Of a DNA stretch of 64,000 bases, positions 8,348 to 17,250 are shown piece by piece. Position 1 is the first letter of the stretch. The number at the start of each line of letters is the position of its first letter. Source of the stretch: an uncultured Desulfobacter sp. GTDB taxonomy: Bacteria > Desulfobacterota > Desulfobacteria > Desulfobacterales > Desulfobacteraceae. The notes under the pieces are model-generated. The model did not search any database. It was not told the DNA's origin and saw only the letters and a program-made list of their open reading frames with translations. Location: positions 1,044,501 to 1,108,500 of the forward strand of contig NZ_OY762614.1 of NCBI RefSeq assembly GCF_963666145.1. The letters run 5' to 3'. Both the position numbers and the translations under genes were made by a program.

Positions 8348-9010
8348 TTATCGCATCCGTCCAATAACAGTACTTCCGGCACTTGTTTTATCGCCAAGCC
8401 CAACAAGGACTTCAAAGTCCTGGGGCAGATAAAGATCCAACCGTGATCCAAATTGAATCATACCGTATCGGTCGCCTTTGTGAACTTGTTCATTGGGTTC
8501 CACGCAGTTGACAATACGCCTGGCAATCAAACCGGCAATCTGTACACACGCATAACGGCGGCCATCTCCCGTTCTTATTACCAACGCATTGCGCTCATTG
8601 TGAACACTTGCTTTATCAAAAGATGCGTTTACAAATTTACCCGGATGATATTGAACTTTTTCAATTATTCCACTAAAGGGAATACGATTGACATGAACAT
8701 TGAACACATTCATGAAAATACTGACCTTCTGACATGGCTCATCCATATATTCACACCGGGCCATGGGTTCTATAACAATCACCTTTCCATCTGCCGGTGA
8801 GATCAGTAGGTCTTTACCTTCGGGTACCCGACGCTCGGGATCCCGGAAAAACCAGGTAACAAACAACGTAAGCAGCAGCGCAAGCACGCCTGTTTTCGGT
8901 AACCCAAAATAAAAAAACATCCCCGTAACAAGGATGGCTGCAACAACGTATTTAACGCCTGGCATGGCAATGGGTAGCACCGCCTTTGCCGGCCATTTAG
9001 AATTATCCAT
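8348..9010 (-). CDS. psd: Phosphatidylserine decarboxylase proenzyme, short archaetidylserine-decarboxylase-like form
   Basis: 220 residues. N-terminal hydrophobic segments at about 20-52 are followed by the decarboxylase core: SPADGKV, the conserved FMNVFNVHVNRIP stretch, FVNASFDKASVHNERN and the C-terminal autocleavage region SAGSTVIG, where the Gly-Ser bond is cut to form the pyruvoyl cofactor. The enzyme makes phosphatidylethanolamine at the inner membrane. The compact size matches the short type (about 200-220 residues) common in anaerobes. A pssA partner gene is not in the window; tsaB lies upstream and greA downstream. Confidence 0.92.
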   Translation of the reverse strand: MDNSKWPAKAVLPIAMPGVKYVVAAILVTGMFFYFGLPKTGVLALLLTLFVTWFFRDPERRVPEGKDLLISPADGKVIVIEPMARCEYMDEPCQKVSIFMNVFNVHVNRIPFSGIIEKVQYHPGKFVNASFDKASVHNERNALVIRTGDGRRYACVQIAGLIARRIVNCVEPNEQVHKGDRYGMIQFGSRLDLYLPQDFEVLVGLGDKTSAGSTVIGRMR

Positions 9011-9073
9011 ATTCTTTTACCTAATAGTGCCTATCCACAACCTAATATTTATATCAAGCCTGCCAATATCTTG

Positions 9074-9769
9074 TCAAGCACCTGTTTTCTCTTCAAAATG
9101 AATCTGTGCATCTGATTTGCGAAGATAAACCGGATTCAGGGGATGATTCTTAAAATCAAATCCGCCGTCTTCGGACAACCCGGAAATAACCAATGCACAG
9201 GCACTTACTCCGTCCATGGACGGGGAAGAAAACACTGCCCGGCCCGCTGTTCTGCCAGCAATTTTTTCCCGGTACACCTTTGACCCGGAACCTACAAACA
9301 ATGCATCTGAACCGGCCTGATCAATGGCAGCCTCAGGGGAACATACCATTTCCGCCCCCTTTTGAATGAGCCTGCCATACTGGAACTGATAAATGGCAGA
9401 ATACACTTCGTTGCGCCGGGCATCCATCATCACGCACACAGGCGCTTGTGCATGATTGAACCTGAATGCAATACCGTCAAGGCTAGAAATGCCGGCACAG
9501 GGCTTGGATACGGCCCGAGCCAGTCCCTTGACCATGCTGATGCCGATGCGAAGCCCGGTAAAACTGCCGGGCCCCTTGGCTGCAATGAATCCATCTATCT
9601 GCTTGACGCTCAGCCCCTGCCTGCTTTCAACGGCCTGCTCAATCATAGGCAACAGCCCCTTTGAATGGGTCTGGCGACTGAACAGACTGGACTCAAAAAT
9701 CAGGGTTTTATCTTCAAACAGAGCCATGCTTGCGCCCTGCTCTGCCGTACTCAGGGCAAAAAGGTACAT
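9074..9769 (-). CDS. tsaB: tRNA threonylcarbamoyladenosine biosynthesis protein TsaB
   Basis: 231 residues starting at the ATG at 9769, whose A is shared with the TAA stop of lon (TAATG), a coupling arrangement that decides the start. Family signs: YLFALSTAEQGASMALF at the N-terminus (ASKHA ATPase fold), a THSKGLLPMI stretch, and GFIAAKGPGSFTGLRIGIS, the diagnostic TsaB block. TsaB acts with TsaD and TsaE to make t6A37 in ANN-decoding tRNAs. The C-terminus NPVYLRKSDAQIHFEEK is typical for the family. TsaD and TsaE are not in the window. Confidence 0.92.
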   Translation of the reverse strand: MYLFALSTAEQGASMALFEDKTLIFESSLFSRQTHSKGLLPMIEQAVESRQGLSVKQIDGFIAAKGPGSFTGLRIGISMVKGLARAVSKPCAGISSLDGIAFRFNHAQAPVCVMMDARRNEVYSAIYQFQYGRLIQKGAEMVCSPEAAIDQAGSDALFVGSGSKVYREKIAGRTAGRAVFSSPSMDGVSACALVISGLSEDGGFDFKNHPLNPVYLRKSDAQIHFEEKTGA

Positions 9770-12144
9770 TATTCGTCTTCCAGAGCGATATCCAGGACCT
9801 CCCTGACATCCTTCACACAAATAAACGTCAGCTTGGATTTGACGGATTTTGGTATATCATGGAGATCTCTTTTATTTTTCTCCGGGATAATCACGGTCTT
9901 GATACCCGCTCTTAATGCGCCCAGGGCCTTCTCTTTAAGGCCGCCGATGGGAAGCACCCTGCCCCGCAAAGAGATCTCACCGGTCATACCGACCTTGTTG
10001 TTTACTTTTTTACCGGTAAACGCAGACACAAGGGCCGTAGCAATGGCGATACCGGCCGAAGGACCATCCTTGGGAATGGCGCCTGCAGGAACATGGATAT
10101 GGATATCGTTGGCTTCAAAGTCGTCCTTGTTTATACCCAACTCTTCCTGGTTGGCTTTGGTATACGTCAATGCCGCCCTTGCAGACTCCTGCATCACCTC
10201 ACCGATCTGCCCTGTGAGCTGTAACTCGCCCTTACCTGGAAATAAGGATATTTCTATATATAGATGCTCGCCGCCCACTTCGGTCCATGCAAGTCCTGTG
10301 GCCAAACCGACTTGACTCTCTTCCTGATCCATTTCATTGATAAATTGAGGGGGCCCAAGGTACTTGGTTAAATTCTGGCAGGTAACGGCAAACTTGCCCT
10401 TCTGACCTTCGGCAATCTGGCGGGCAATTTTGCGGCATACCGAGTCCAGTTTTCTTTCAAGCCCCCGGAGACCTGCTTCCAAGGTATATTCTGAAACAAT
10501 GGACTCTATGGCGTTGGGACTGAAATTAATGGCACGCCGGATCAAACCATTGTCCTTGAGCTTTCGTGGCAAAAGATGCTGTTTGGCAATGACCACCTTT
10601 TCCTGGCGGGTATATCCGGTAAGGTGGATCAATTCCATCCTGTCAAGCAGGGCAGAAGGAATGGTATCGGCCATATTTGCCGTCAAAACAAACAACACAT
10701 CGGACAAATCAAAGGGCATATTCAGGTAATGATCAGAGAACTCGGCATTTTGTTCAGGATCCAATGCCTCCAGAAGCGCGGATGACGGATCACCCCTGAA
10801 ATCATTTCCCAGCTTGTCAATTTCATCCAGCATAAACACCGGATTTTTGGTGCCGCATTGACGAAGCCCCTGTAAAATCCGCCCAGGCATGGCGCCAATA
10901 TATGTTCGTCTGTGCCCCCGAATTTCAGCCTCATCACGAATCCCGCCCAAAGAGACCCGGTGAAACTTACGCTTCATGGCCTTGGCAATGGCCCGGCCAA
11001 GGGAAGTTTTACCCACACCCGGAGGGCCAACAAAGCAGATAATCTGCCCCTTTTTCTTTGGATTGAGCTTACGCACACTTAAGTACTCAAGGATACGTTC
11101 CTTGGCCTTGTCCAGCCCATAATGATTCTGGTCCAAAACCTCCTGGGCCTTTGTGATGTCCAAAAAGTCCTTGGTGGTTTTGCTCCAGGGCAATTCAACG
11201 ATACAATCCAGATAGGTCCTGACCACCGAGGCTTCAGAAGAATCAAAATGCATCTGCTCCAGGCGGTTCAACTGCTTGAGCGCCTCTTTTTCACACTCTT
11301 CCGGCAGCTTGCATTTTTTTATTTTCTGCTTAAAGTCAGCGATCTCGGCAATTTTATCATCGCTTTCCCCAAGCTCTCTGTGGATCGCTTTAACCTGCTC
11401 ACGAAGGTAATAATCCCTCTGGTTTTTTGAAATTTCATCTTTGACATGGGTCTGAATTTTTGCCTGAACCGTCGACAATTCAAGCTCCCGGGCCAGAAGG
11501 TCATTAACCCGGGTTAAACGCTCAACAGCATCCGTGGTCTCAAGGAGCGACTGGGCATCCTCTACTTTGAGATTAAGGTTGGATGCCACAAGATCCGCAA
11601 GTTTCCCCGGAGAGTCGATATGGGACAAAAGATCCCCTACATCACCGGAAAACTCGCCCTTGAGCGCCAGAAGTTTTTCGCTGTTCTCCTTTACGTTCCG
11701 CATCAAGGCTTCAATTTCTATGTCAATGGAATCCGGTTCGACATCAGTAACCGTCTCCACCCTAACCTTAAAAAAAGAACGCTTTTGAACAAATTCAACG
11801 AGCTTTGCCTTGGAAATACCCTGGACCAACGCCTTGATCCTGCCATCGGGCATTTTGATCATCTTCTGAACCCGGGCAATGGTTCCGATATCATAAACAT
11901 CCTCCGGCCCCGGCTTTTCCATTTCCGAGTCTTTCTGGACCGACAGGAAAACGTACCGGTCAAAGTCCACACACTCTTCAATGGCCTTGATGGACTTTTC
12001 CCGTCCGACAAACAGGGGAAGCAGCATATCTGTAAAGACCACCACATCCCTGACCGGCATCATGGGAATCACCTTTGGGATTTCTTCGACATTACCTTCT
12101 TTTTCGATTATTTCAATCAGATCATCTATATCTGCTTCTGCCAT
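9769..12144 (-). CDS. lon: ATP-dependent Lon protease
   Basis: 791 residues, standard length. Substrate-binding LAN domain at about 22-215, a helical linker, AAA+ module with Walker A GPPGVGKTS at 373-381, Walker B-like FMLDEIDKLG, and the C-terminal S16 protease domain with PKDGPSAG around residue 690 (catalytic Ser) and the downstream Lys region. Degrades misfolded and regulatory proteins in the cytoplasm. AAGGAG lies seven bases before the ATG. The 420-base upstream region shared with the prepilin peptidase gene should hold its promoter; no convincing heat-shock promoter could be picked by eye. Its stop overlaps the tsaB start. Confidence 0.97.
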   Translation of the reverse strand: MAEADIDDLIEIIEKEGNVEEIPKVIPMMPVRDVVVFTDMLLPLFVGREKSIKAIEECVDFDRYVFLSVQKDSEMEKPGPEDVYDIGTIARVQKMIKMPDGRIKALVQGISKAKLVEFVQKRSFFKVRVETVTDVEPDSIDIEIEALMRNVKENSEKLLALKGEFSGDVGDLLSHIDSPGKLADLVASNLNLKVEDAQSLLETTDAVERLTRVNDLLARELELSTVQAKIQTHVKDEISKNQRDYYLREQVKAIHRELGESDDKIAEIADFKQKIKKCKLPEECEKEALKQLNRLEQMHFDSSEASVVRTYLDCIVELPWSKTTKDFLDITKAQEVLDQNHYGLDKAKERILEYLSVRKLNPKKKGQIICFVGPPGVGKTSLGRAIAKAMKRKFHRVSLGGIRDEAEIRGHRRTYIGAMPGRILQGLRQCGTKNPVFMLDEIDKLGNDFRGDPSSALLEALDPEQNAEFSDHYLNMPFDLSDVLFVLTANMADTIPSALLDRMELIHLTGYTRQEKVVIAKQHLLPRKLKDNGLIRRAINFSPNAIESIVSEYTLEAGLRGLERKLDSVCRKIARQIAEGQKGKFAVTCQNLTKYLGPPQFINEMDQEESQVGLATGLAWTEVGGEHLYIEISLFPGKGELQLTGQIGEVMQESARAALTYTKANQEELGINKDDFEANDIHIHVPAGAIPKDGPSAGIAIATALVSAFTGKKVNNKVGMTGEISLRGRVLPIGGLKEKALGALRAGIKTVIIPEKNKRDLHDIPKSVKSKLTFICVKDVREVLDIALEDE

Positions 12145-12566
12145 TTATGCTCCTTGATTACATAACGGCCATGGGCCGTGCCTGCATTTTACAACCGGAT
12201 ATCCCCCCGGCACATGGTGAAAGAATATAAGACCCTTTCATAAAAAAACAGGACCAGACCGGAACCCACCTGGCCGCCTGTGGTTTTCGGATTGGCCCTC
12301 ACATACGGGCTTTGGTGCACTTATTCCTTAAGTTGTAACTACAATATAGCAGAAAAATATTATTACAATATCCTTGAAAAAATATTTTTATCATTGAATA
12401 GTGTATCTAACGGCTATGCCCCCCGGTTTTTCACCTAAGGCATGCCATGCCAAATCATGAAAGAAGCGAAGCGATTCATTTTAGTTCTTTCATATGAAAC
12501 TATAGCATAAAACCGTCAAACATCCCAGGTGCGTTAAAAAAATAGCATCATTTTTCAAGGAGTATT
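12145..12566. other. Divergent intergenic region between lon and the prepilin peptidase gene
   Basis: About 420 bases without a gene. It should hold promoters for both neighbours. Visible features are an AT-rich block at about 12330-12420 and a 9-bp inverted repeat, ATGAAAGAA at 12457-12465 with TTCTTTCAT at 12485-12493, separated by 19 bases, about 75 bases before the prepilin peptidase start. I cannot assign either to a known regulator. Confidence 0.4.
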
Positions 12567-13352
12567 ATGTTCCCGCAATCCATTTTTATTGCTGTCATGG
12601 CTTTTGTTTTTGGTTCCTGTATCGGCAGCTTCCTTAACGTGGTCATCTGCCGGATACCCCAAGGAAAGTCCATCGTATCTCCGCCGTCCCACTGTCCGGT
12701 CTGCAACCAGAATATTCCATTTTATCTTAATATTCCAATCCTAAGCTATATATTGCTCACGGGGAAATGCAGGTTCTGCAACACATCCATTTCAATTGGC
12801 TACCCCTTGGTGGAAATGATCACCGGAATGCTGTCCCTGGGACTTTTTTTTAAATTCGGGCCGACGCCCACCGCACTTTTTTATTTTCTTTTCTGCGCAG
12901 TACTCATTGTGGTCTCTTTTATTGACATAGATCACCAAATCATTCCGGACAAATTATCCCTACCCGGAATTCTATTTTTTTCAACATCTTGTATTTTTGT
13001 GCCACAAATGCAGTTTCTGTCGGTTATTTGGGGAATTCTGGCAGGCGGCGGTATTCTATACCTTGTAGCCCTATCATATTATTGCATTCGCAAGCACCAG
13101 GGCATGGGAGGCGGAGACATCAAACTGCTTGCCATGATCGGTGCCGCCACAGGCGTAAAAGGAGTATTTTTCACACTATTTACAGGCTCTGTTTTCGGCA
13201 CCCTTGGCGGCCTGGCGGCTTTGGCCCTGAGCAAAAAGCCAAACAGCAGGCAGTCAAAAATTCCATTTGGCCCCTTTCTTTCCCTGGGGGCTATTCTCTA
13301 TATTTTCTGGGGAGAACCCTTGATACAGTGGTATTTCAATTTCCTTAGGTAA
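12567..13352 (+). CDS. pilD: Prepilin peptidase / N-methyltransferase (A24 family)
   Basis: 261 residues, polytopic membrane protein. An N-terminal cytoplasmic loop carries two CxxC pairs (CPVCNQN and CRFCNTS, around residues 47-75) that bind zinc. The two catalytic aspartates of family A24 appear in SFIDIDHQIIPD and GMGGGDIKL. It cleaves and methylates type IV prepilins or type II secretion pseudopilins at the inner membrane. AAGGAG precedes the ATG by seven bases. No pilin or secretion genes are adjacent, so this is a stand-alone copy; PilD versus GspO naming is not resolvable from the sequence. Confidence 0.93.
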   Translation: MFPQSIFIAVMAFVFGSCIGSFLNVVICRIPQGKSIVSPPSHCPVCNQNIPFYLNIPILSYILLTGKCRFCNTSISIGYPLVEMITGMLSLGLFFKFGPTPTALFYFLFCAVLIVVSFIDIDHQIIPDKLSLPGILFFSTSCIFVPQMQFLSVIWGILAGGGILYLVALSYYCIRKHQGMGGGDIKLLAMIGAATGVKGVFFTLFTGSVFGTLGGLAALALSKKPNSRQSKIPFGPFLSLGAILYIFWGEPLIQWYFNFLR

Positions 13353-13359
13353 TATCTAA

Positions 13360-13403
13360 ACGAAAAGTCGCCATCAAAATCATGAAACCGGGCAACTTTT
13401 CGT
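13360..13403. repeat. Short member of a dispersed palindromic repeat family; possible bidirectional terminator
   Basis: ACGAAAAGTCGCC at 13360-13372 pairs with GGCAACTTTTCGT at 13391-13403 (12 of 13 positions). The core ACGAAAAGT and the interior AATCATGAAACCGGGC resemble the longer imperfect palindrome at 47563-47701 (GGACGAAAAGT and AATCATAAAATCGGGC). It sits between two convergent genes, where a two-way terminator would be useful, but it lacks a clear T-run. Confidence 0.55.
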
Positions 13404-13423
13404 CCATACCTTAAAACCATTAT

Positions 13424-13783
13424 CTATAAACTAATGACCGTGGCATCACAGGACATATTGATAAATTCTGCCGCTGACGCCATGCGAGCCCCTTCAATAA
13501 GGTCATCTTCTTTAATCTGGCGGGCGTTGGCGCAGGGTGTGCAGACCAGAATCGGCACATCATGGGCCTGAAGGTATGCCAGAAGGTCATCGGCCACATC
13601 ACCGGTTGCAGCCCTGACATGAGTAATGATGCCTTCTTTGGCCAGATACACCCCTTCATCCAGTAAAAAAAGACTGGTGTTTTTCCCCTCTTTGTGAGCT
13701 ATGGTTGCAAGGTGAATAGCCCTGGTCGCCCGGTTGGTGTCATTGGTGCCGCAGGATAACGCAATTACAACATTGTTTGTCAT
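13424..13783 (-). CDS. DsrE/DsrF-like family protein
   Basis: 119 residues with the DsrE/TusD-like alpha/beta fold signs: an N-terminal beta strand NNVVIALSCGT, the middle FLLDEGVYLAKEG, and VPILVCTPCANARQI with the conserved Cys positions that can carry persulfide. Proteins of this family move sulfur or act as small redox-related partners in sulfur metabolism. It is a single gene, not a DsrEFH trio, so a dedicated role in dissimilatory sulfur oxidation is not supported. AGGAG precedes the ATG. The neighbouring peroxiredoxin and persulfide dioxygenase genes suggest a local sulfur/redox theme, although they lie on the other strand. Confidence 0.8.
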   Translation of the reverse strand: MTNNVVIALSCGTNDTNRATRAIHLATIAHKEGKNTSLFLLDEGVYLAKEGIITHVRAATGDVADDLLAYLQAHDVPILVCTPCANARQIKEDDLIEGARMASAAEFINMSCDATVISL

Positions 13784-14346
13784 GGTTTTCTCCTAATCTT
13801 AATTTTTAACGATTTCTAAATTGAAAACAATCTAACGCTTGAAGTATTCATGTCACACGGTATCTTAGACCTTCATGAATTCAGACAAATGCAAAAACCT
13901 CGCCCAAACAAACCGAATTCAGACATAAAGTTAAAAATTATTGAATAGATACCCGATAGGCGCTTTAAATATTCGAATAAATATTACCGACAAAACAGAA
14001 TATGACACACAAATGTTTTGTTAGGTGTCTCAAAACATTTGTGTATAGATACATATCGTCTTCAGCAGCCTCAATTTAAACCTGATAAGGCACGGATAAA
14101 TTCTCTACCAGTGCATAAGCAAAACCAACAACGAAACGGGAGAGTAATTTGGTAACTTGTTGACACTCGAATATAAAAAGCCAAGTCAACTCAATTTCCA
14201 AACGAATTATGGCACGATACCTGCTTAACAAACATTCAAAGTTAATCGATACGAACTCAAAAATTTTACAGTATTGATCTAAGTGCTTCACCAACAAAAA
14301 AAAACGAATTAATGACTCAATTCCTACTTAGTTAAAGGAGATAGAC
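13784..14346. other. AT-rich intergenic region with a strong inverted repeat
   Basis: About 560 bases between two divergent genes. No convincing coding frame is present; the longest frame (73 codons, minus strand, 14076-14297) lacks a ribosome site and family likeness. The notable item is the perfect inverted repeat at 14007-14044, entered separately. The region must also hold the promoters of the DsrE-like and peroxiredoxin genes. Confidence 0.5.
14007..14044. repeat. Perfect 14-bp inverted repeat, 10-base spacer
   Basis: ACACAAATGTTTTG at 14007-14020 and CAAAACATTTGTGT at 14031-14044 are exact reverse complements separated by TTAGGTGTCT. The low GC and lack of a T-run argue against an intrinsic terminator. 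It lies about 300 bases before the peroxiredoxin ATG and 220 bases from the DsrE-like start, so it may be an operator for an oxidative-stress regulator or the edge of an old insertion. No second copy was seen in the window. Confidence 0.7.
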
Positions 14347-14994
14347 ATGAATCAGCAAAATCCAAACATGCCCCTGCTTGGCGACGAATTTCCGGAATTA
14401 AATGTGGACACCACCCATGGCCCCATGAGTCTACCCAAAGACATGAAAGGCAAATGGTTTGTTCTTTTCAGCCATCCGGCGGACTTCACCCCGGTATGCA
14501 CCACGGAATTTGCAGGGTTTCAAAACCGAGTTGCCGAGTTTGAGAAAATGGGAGTGAAGCTAATCGGCATGTCAGTGGACCAGGTATTCAGCCACATAAA
14601 ATGGATTGAATGGATTAAAGAAAAACTTAATATAGAAATTACTTTCCCAGTTGTTGCCGCCAACGACTCGGTGGCAAACAAATTGGGCATGCTGCACCCT
14701 GGTAAGGGTTCAAATACGGTTCGGGCGGTATTTGTGGTTGACCCTGAAAGCAAAGTGCGTCTGATCCTGTACTATCCCCAGGAAATTGGACGGAATATGG
14801 ACGAGATTGTCCGGGCCACAAAAGCACTAATTACATCAGACCAGAATGGAGTTGCCATGCCTGCCAACTGGCCGGAAAATGAACTGCTCAAAGACCGGGT
14901 AATTATTCCGCCGCCAAAGTCACAAAAGGATGCAGCCCAACGACTGAGCCAATATGAAGGCTATGACTGGTGGTTCTGCCACAAATCCCTGTAA
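14347..14994 (+). CDS. Peroxiredoxin, Prx6 (1-Cys) type
   Basis: 215 residues. The peroxidatic Cys51 lies in HPADFTPVCTTEF, the PxxxT/SxxC motif with Thr48 in place. The long C-terminal arm ends with PPPKSQKDAAQRL and YDWWFCHKSL, as in archaeal and clostridial Prx6 proteins whose extra Cys acts as a resolving residue. It reduces hydrogen peroxide and organic peroxides in the cytoplasm, useful to an anaerobe meeting oxygen. AAAGGAG precedes the ATG. The next gene on the same strand, 131 bases on, is a persulfide dioxygenase/rhodanese fusion, so both may respond to redox or sulfide stress. Confidence 0.93.
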   Translation: MNQQNPNMPLLGDEFPELNVDTTHGPMSLPKDMKGKWFVLFSHPADFTPVCTTEFAGFQNRVAEFEKMGVKLIGMSVDQVFSHIKWIEWIKEKLNIEITFPVVAANDSVANKLGMLHPGKGSNTVRAVFVVDPESKVRLILYYPQEIGRNMDEIVRATKALITSDQNGVAMPANWPENELLKDRVIIPPPKSQKDAAQRLSQYEGYDWWFCHKSL

Positions 14995-15125
14995 GCCGAT
15001 TCAACTATAATCAGCATAGAGCCTGGAAATGTATATCTTTTTCCGGGCTCTCTTGCGACATCAATACATCTCTTTCAACAAAATTCAGCTCCAAACATCA
15101 CTTACCTCAAAAGGAGGCCTGCACC

Positions 15126-16514
15126 ATGTATTTTAATCAGATTTCAGTGAAAGGCCTTGGGTGCCAGTCCTATTGCATCGGCTGCCCCGCAGCCCAGCAA
15201 ATGATGGTCGTTGATCCCAAAAGGGACATTCAGGACTATCTGGACATCGCTTACCAGGAAGGTATGCGCATCACCCATATTGTTAACACCCACCTTCATG
15301 CGGACCATATTTCAGGCGACCAGGAATTGAGTGCGGCGACAGGTGCGGATATCTATATCAATGACAGTGTAGAAATCAGCTATCCCCACAAGGCAATCGA
15401 ACCGGGAGATATTTTCACCCTTGGGGCCGCAAAGATTGAAGTGCTGCACACACCCGGCCACACACCCAACTCTATTTCTCTGGTCGTGACAGACACAGGG
15501 CGCTCGGATAAACCGGAAATGATTCTGACCGGAGACCTGCTGTTTGTGGGGGATATCGGCCGGCCGGACTTGCCCGGCCCCGAAATTTTGGACGAACAAG
15601 TCGAGAATCTTTACAACAGCCTGTACAAAACCCTTGCAGCGTTCCCTGACTACCTTGAAGTATACCCTGCCCATGGAGAGGGATCATTGTGCGGCAGAGG
15701 CATGAGTTCAAAAAAAAGCTCCACACTGGGATATGAACGCAACGCCAACCCCATGCTGCAGTTTGATTCCTTTGACGCATTCAAAGCAAATATTATGTCC
15801 GCCTTTCCAGCCCGACCCAAAAGCTTTTCATACATTATTTCCACGAACAGGAAAGGCGCAGACCTGCTGGACGCCTGCACCCTGGACAAACGCTTGACCC
15901 CCGACCAATTTCAGGAATTGATGTCGGAGGACACCACACTGGTCATGGATACCCGGGACAGTGCGGCATATGGCGGATTTCACATTCCCGGCAGCATCAA
16001 CATCGGGTTCGAAAAACAATTGGCCAATTGGGTGGGCATGGTTATTGACCCTGGCACGGAACTGCTGCTGGTGGTGGAGAACCGCGATGCCTATGACCGG
16101 ATGCTCACCGAACTTCACCGAATTGGATATGACGCAGTTCTGGGATATCTATCAGGCGGTATAAACGAGTGGCTTATGAGCGGCCGACCTGTAGATCAAC
16201 TCGCGCAAATTTCCCCGCTCCAGCTTCACAAAAAAAATGGCCCTGACGGACCGCTAATCCTGGATGTCCGCACCATGGCAGAGTGGAACTCCGGGCATAT
16301 TGAACACGCCGTTCACTTTCCTTTGACGGATATTTTAGATCATAAAATGCCCCAAGCGGACAAGGACCAGGAGATCATTTTGCAATGCGGCAGTGGATAT
16401 CGCTCCAATATCGCAGCAGGTTTCCTTAAAGATAAAGGATTTGGCAACATAAAATCACTGGCCGGCGGCGTATTCGCCTGGCACAATGCAAATCTTCCTT
16501 TAGTGTTAGTGTAG
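15126..16514 (+). CDS. Persulfide dioxygenase-like MBL hydrolase fused to two rhodanese domains
   Basis: 462 residues starting at ATG 15126, set by a strong AAAGGAGG nearby; the frame is open further upstream but without a ribosome site. Residues about 1-240 are an ETHE1-type metallo-beta-lactamase domain: THLHADH at 55-61, HTPGHTPNS, GDLLFVGDIGRPD and YPAHGEGSLCG provide the iron ligands. Two rhodanese domains follow. The first (about 255-355) has the start VMDTRDSAAYGGFHIPGS but no catalytic Cys in its loop (VVENRDA), so it is structural. The second (about 360-462) has LDVRTMAEWNSGHI and an active-site CGSGYRSN. The enzyme likely oxidises glutathione or low-molecular-weight persulfide to sulfite and passes sulfur through the rhodanese. 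Confidence 0.9.
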   Translation: MYFNQISVKGLGCQSYCIGCPAAQQMMVVDPKRDIQDYLDIAYQEGMRITHIVNTHLHADHISGDQELSAATGADIYINDSVEISYPHKAIEPGDIFTLGAAKIEVLHTPGHTPNSISLVVTDTGRSDKPEMILTGDLLFVGDIGRPDLPGPEILDEQVENLYNSLYKTLAAFPDYLEVYPAHGEGSLCGRGMSSKKSSTLGYERNANPMLQFDSFDAFKANIMSAFPARPKSFSYIISTNRKGADLLDACTLDKRLTPDQFQELMSEDTTLVMDTRDSAAYGGFHIPGSINIGFEKQLANWVGMVIDPGTELLLVVENRDAYDRMLTELHRIGYDAVLGYLSGGINEWLMSGRPVDQLAQISPLQLHKKNGPDGPLILDVRTMAEWNSGHIEHAVHFPLTDILDHKMPQADKDQEIILQCGSGYRSNIAAGFLKDKGFGNIKSLAGGVFAWHNANLPLVLV

Positions 16515-16531
16515 CAAGCTAAACGTTTTTC

Positions 16532-16587
16532 AAGTTCATGATCAAATTTCAAAGACCACGAACAGGCTGAATTTTGATCATGAACTT
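16532..16587. terminator. 15-bp inverted repeat between convergent genes, probable two-way terminator
   Basis: AAGTTCATGATCAAA at 16532-16546 and TTTGATCATGAACTT at 16573-16587 are exact reverse complements with a 26-base loop. The right arm runs across the stop codon of cheX (16578-16580). Position between the 3' ends of the rhodanese fusion and cheX suggests a shared transcription stop. It lacks a clean T-run directly after the stem in either direction, so the function is inferred. Confidence 0.5.
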
Positions 16588-17051
16588 TCATCCGAATAAC
16601 AGATTTCAAGCAGCACTTTGCCCTTGGTTGTTCGAAAGGGAACAGCAATAACGTGACTGCCCGTGTCTGTATGCAAAATTTTTTCGGTTGGACCCGTCAC
16701 AACATTTACGAATTTTACCTTTACCTTTTTCCCTAATTCCCCAATCTTAGTAGTAACATGCCCTGCAACCATATTGCAGATTTCCCCAACCGCATCTGTA
16801 ATTTCATCATTAATTTCAGTCATTTCTTCGCCAAACATGGCCGACACAACACCTAAAATACTTTTCTCAGTAAAAGAAATCGCAACCGTTGCTTCCAAAT
16901 CACCCTCAACTGTCAAAAGGCCTGAAATATCAGCACAATGAGCGGTATTTCTCTTTAAAAAAGGCGGCTCCGGCTTTACTTTTACTAGTGCAGTGGTATC
17001 AAGAATGTGTAAAGTTCCTTCAATAAAAGGATTGACAAGCGCTACGTCCAT
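16578..17051 (-). CDS. cheX: CheX-type chemotaxis phosphatase
   Basis: 157 residues starting at ATG 17051, chosen because AGGAGGTG lies five bases upstream; a GTG two codons earlier is inside that site. The middle holds the CheC/CheX/FliY phosphatase motif in DAVGEICNMVAGH, where Glu and Asn dephosphorylate CheY-P. A single such motif and the size fit CheX rather than CheC. It acts in the cytoplasm to end chemotaxis or related response-regulator signals. No other chemotaxis gene is adjacent. It converges on the rhodanese fusion gene. Confidence 0.88.
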   Translation of the reverse strand: MDVALVNPFIEGTLHILDTTALVKVKPEPPFLKRNTAHCADISGLLTVEGDLEATVAISFTEKSILGVVSAMFGEEMTEINDEITDAVGEICNMVAGHVTTKIGELGKKVKVKFVNVVTGPTEKILHTDTGSHVIAVPFRTTKGKVLLEICYSDESS

Positions 17052-17250
17052 TTTCACCTCCTGTTTTCAAACATTCTATGCCGTCCCAAGAAAAGTGGCA
17101 ACGAATTTTTAACAAAACGCAATAAAGACTTGACACGCAGGGCTCAACGACGTAACGTACCCAGAAAAGCTGAATGATTTTTTTCACTAAAATATGCGTT
17201 TAACTTAAATATTTCCTAACAACCCCCCCCAAAAAAAAGGAGTGAGCACG

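Noticed and set aside
14076..14297. 73-codon frame on the minus strand
   Set aside because: No ribosome site, no family likeness, AT-rich intergenic composition.
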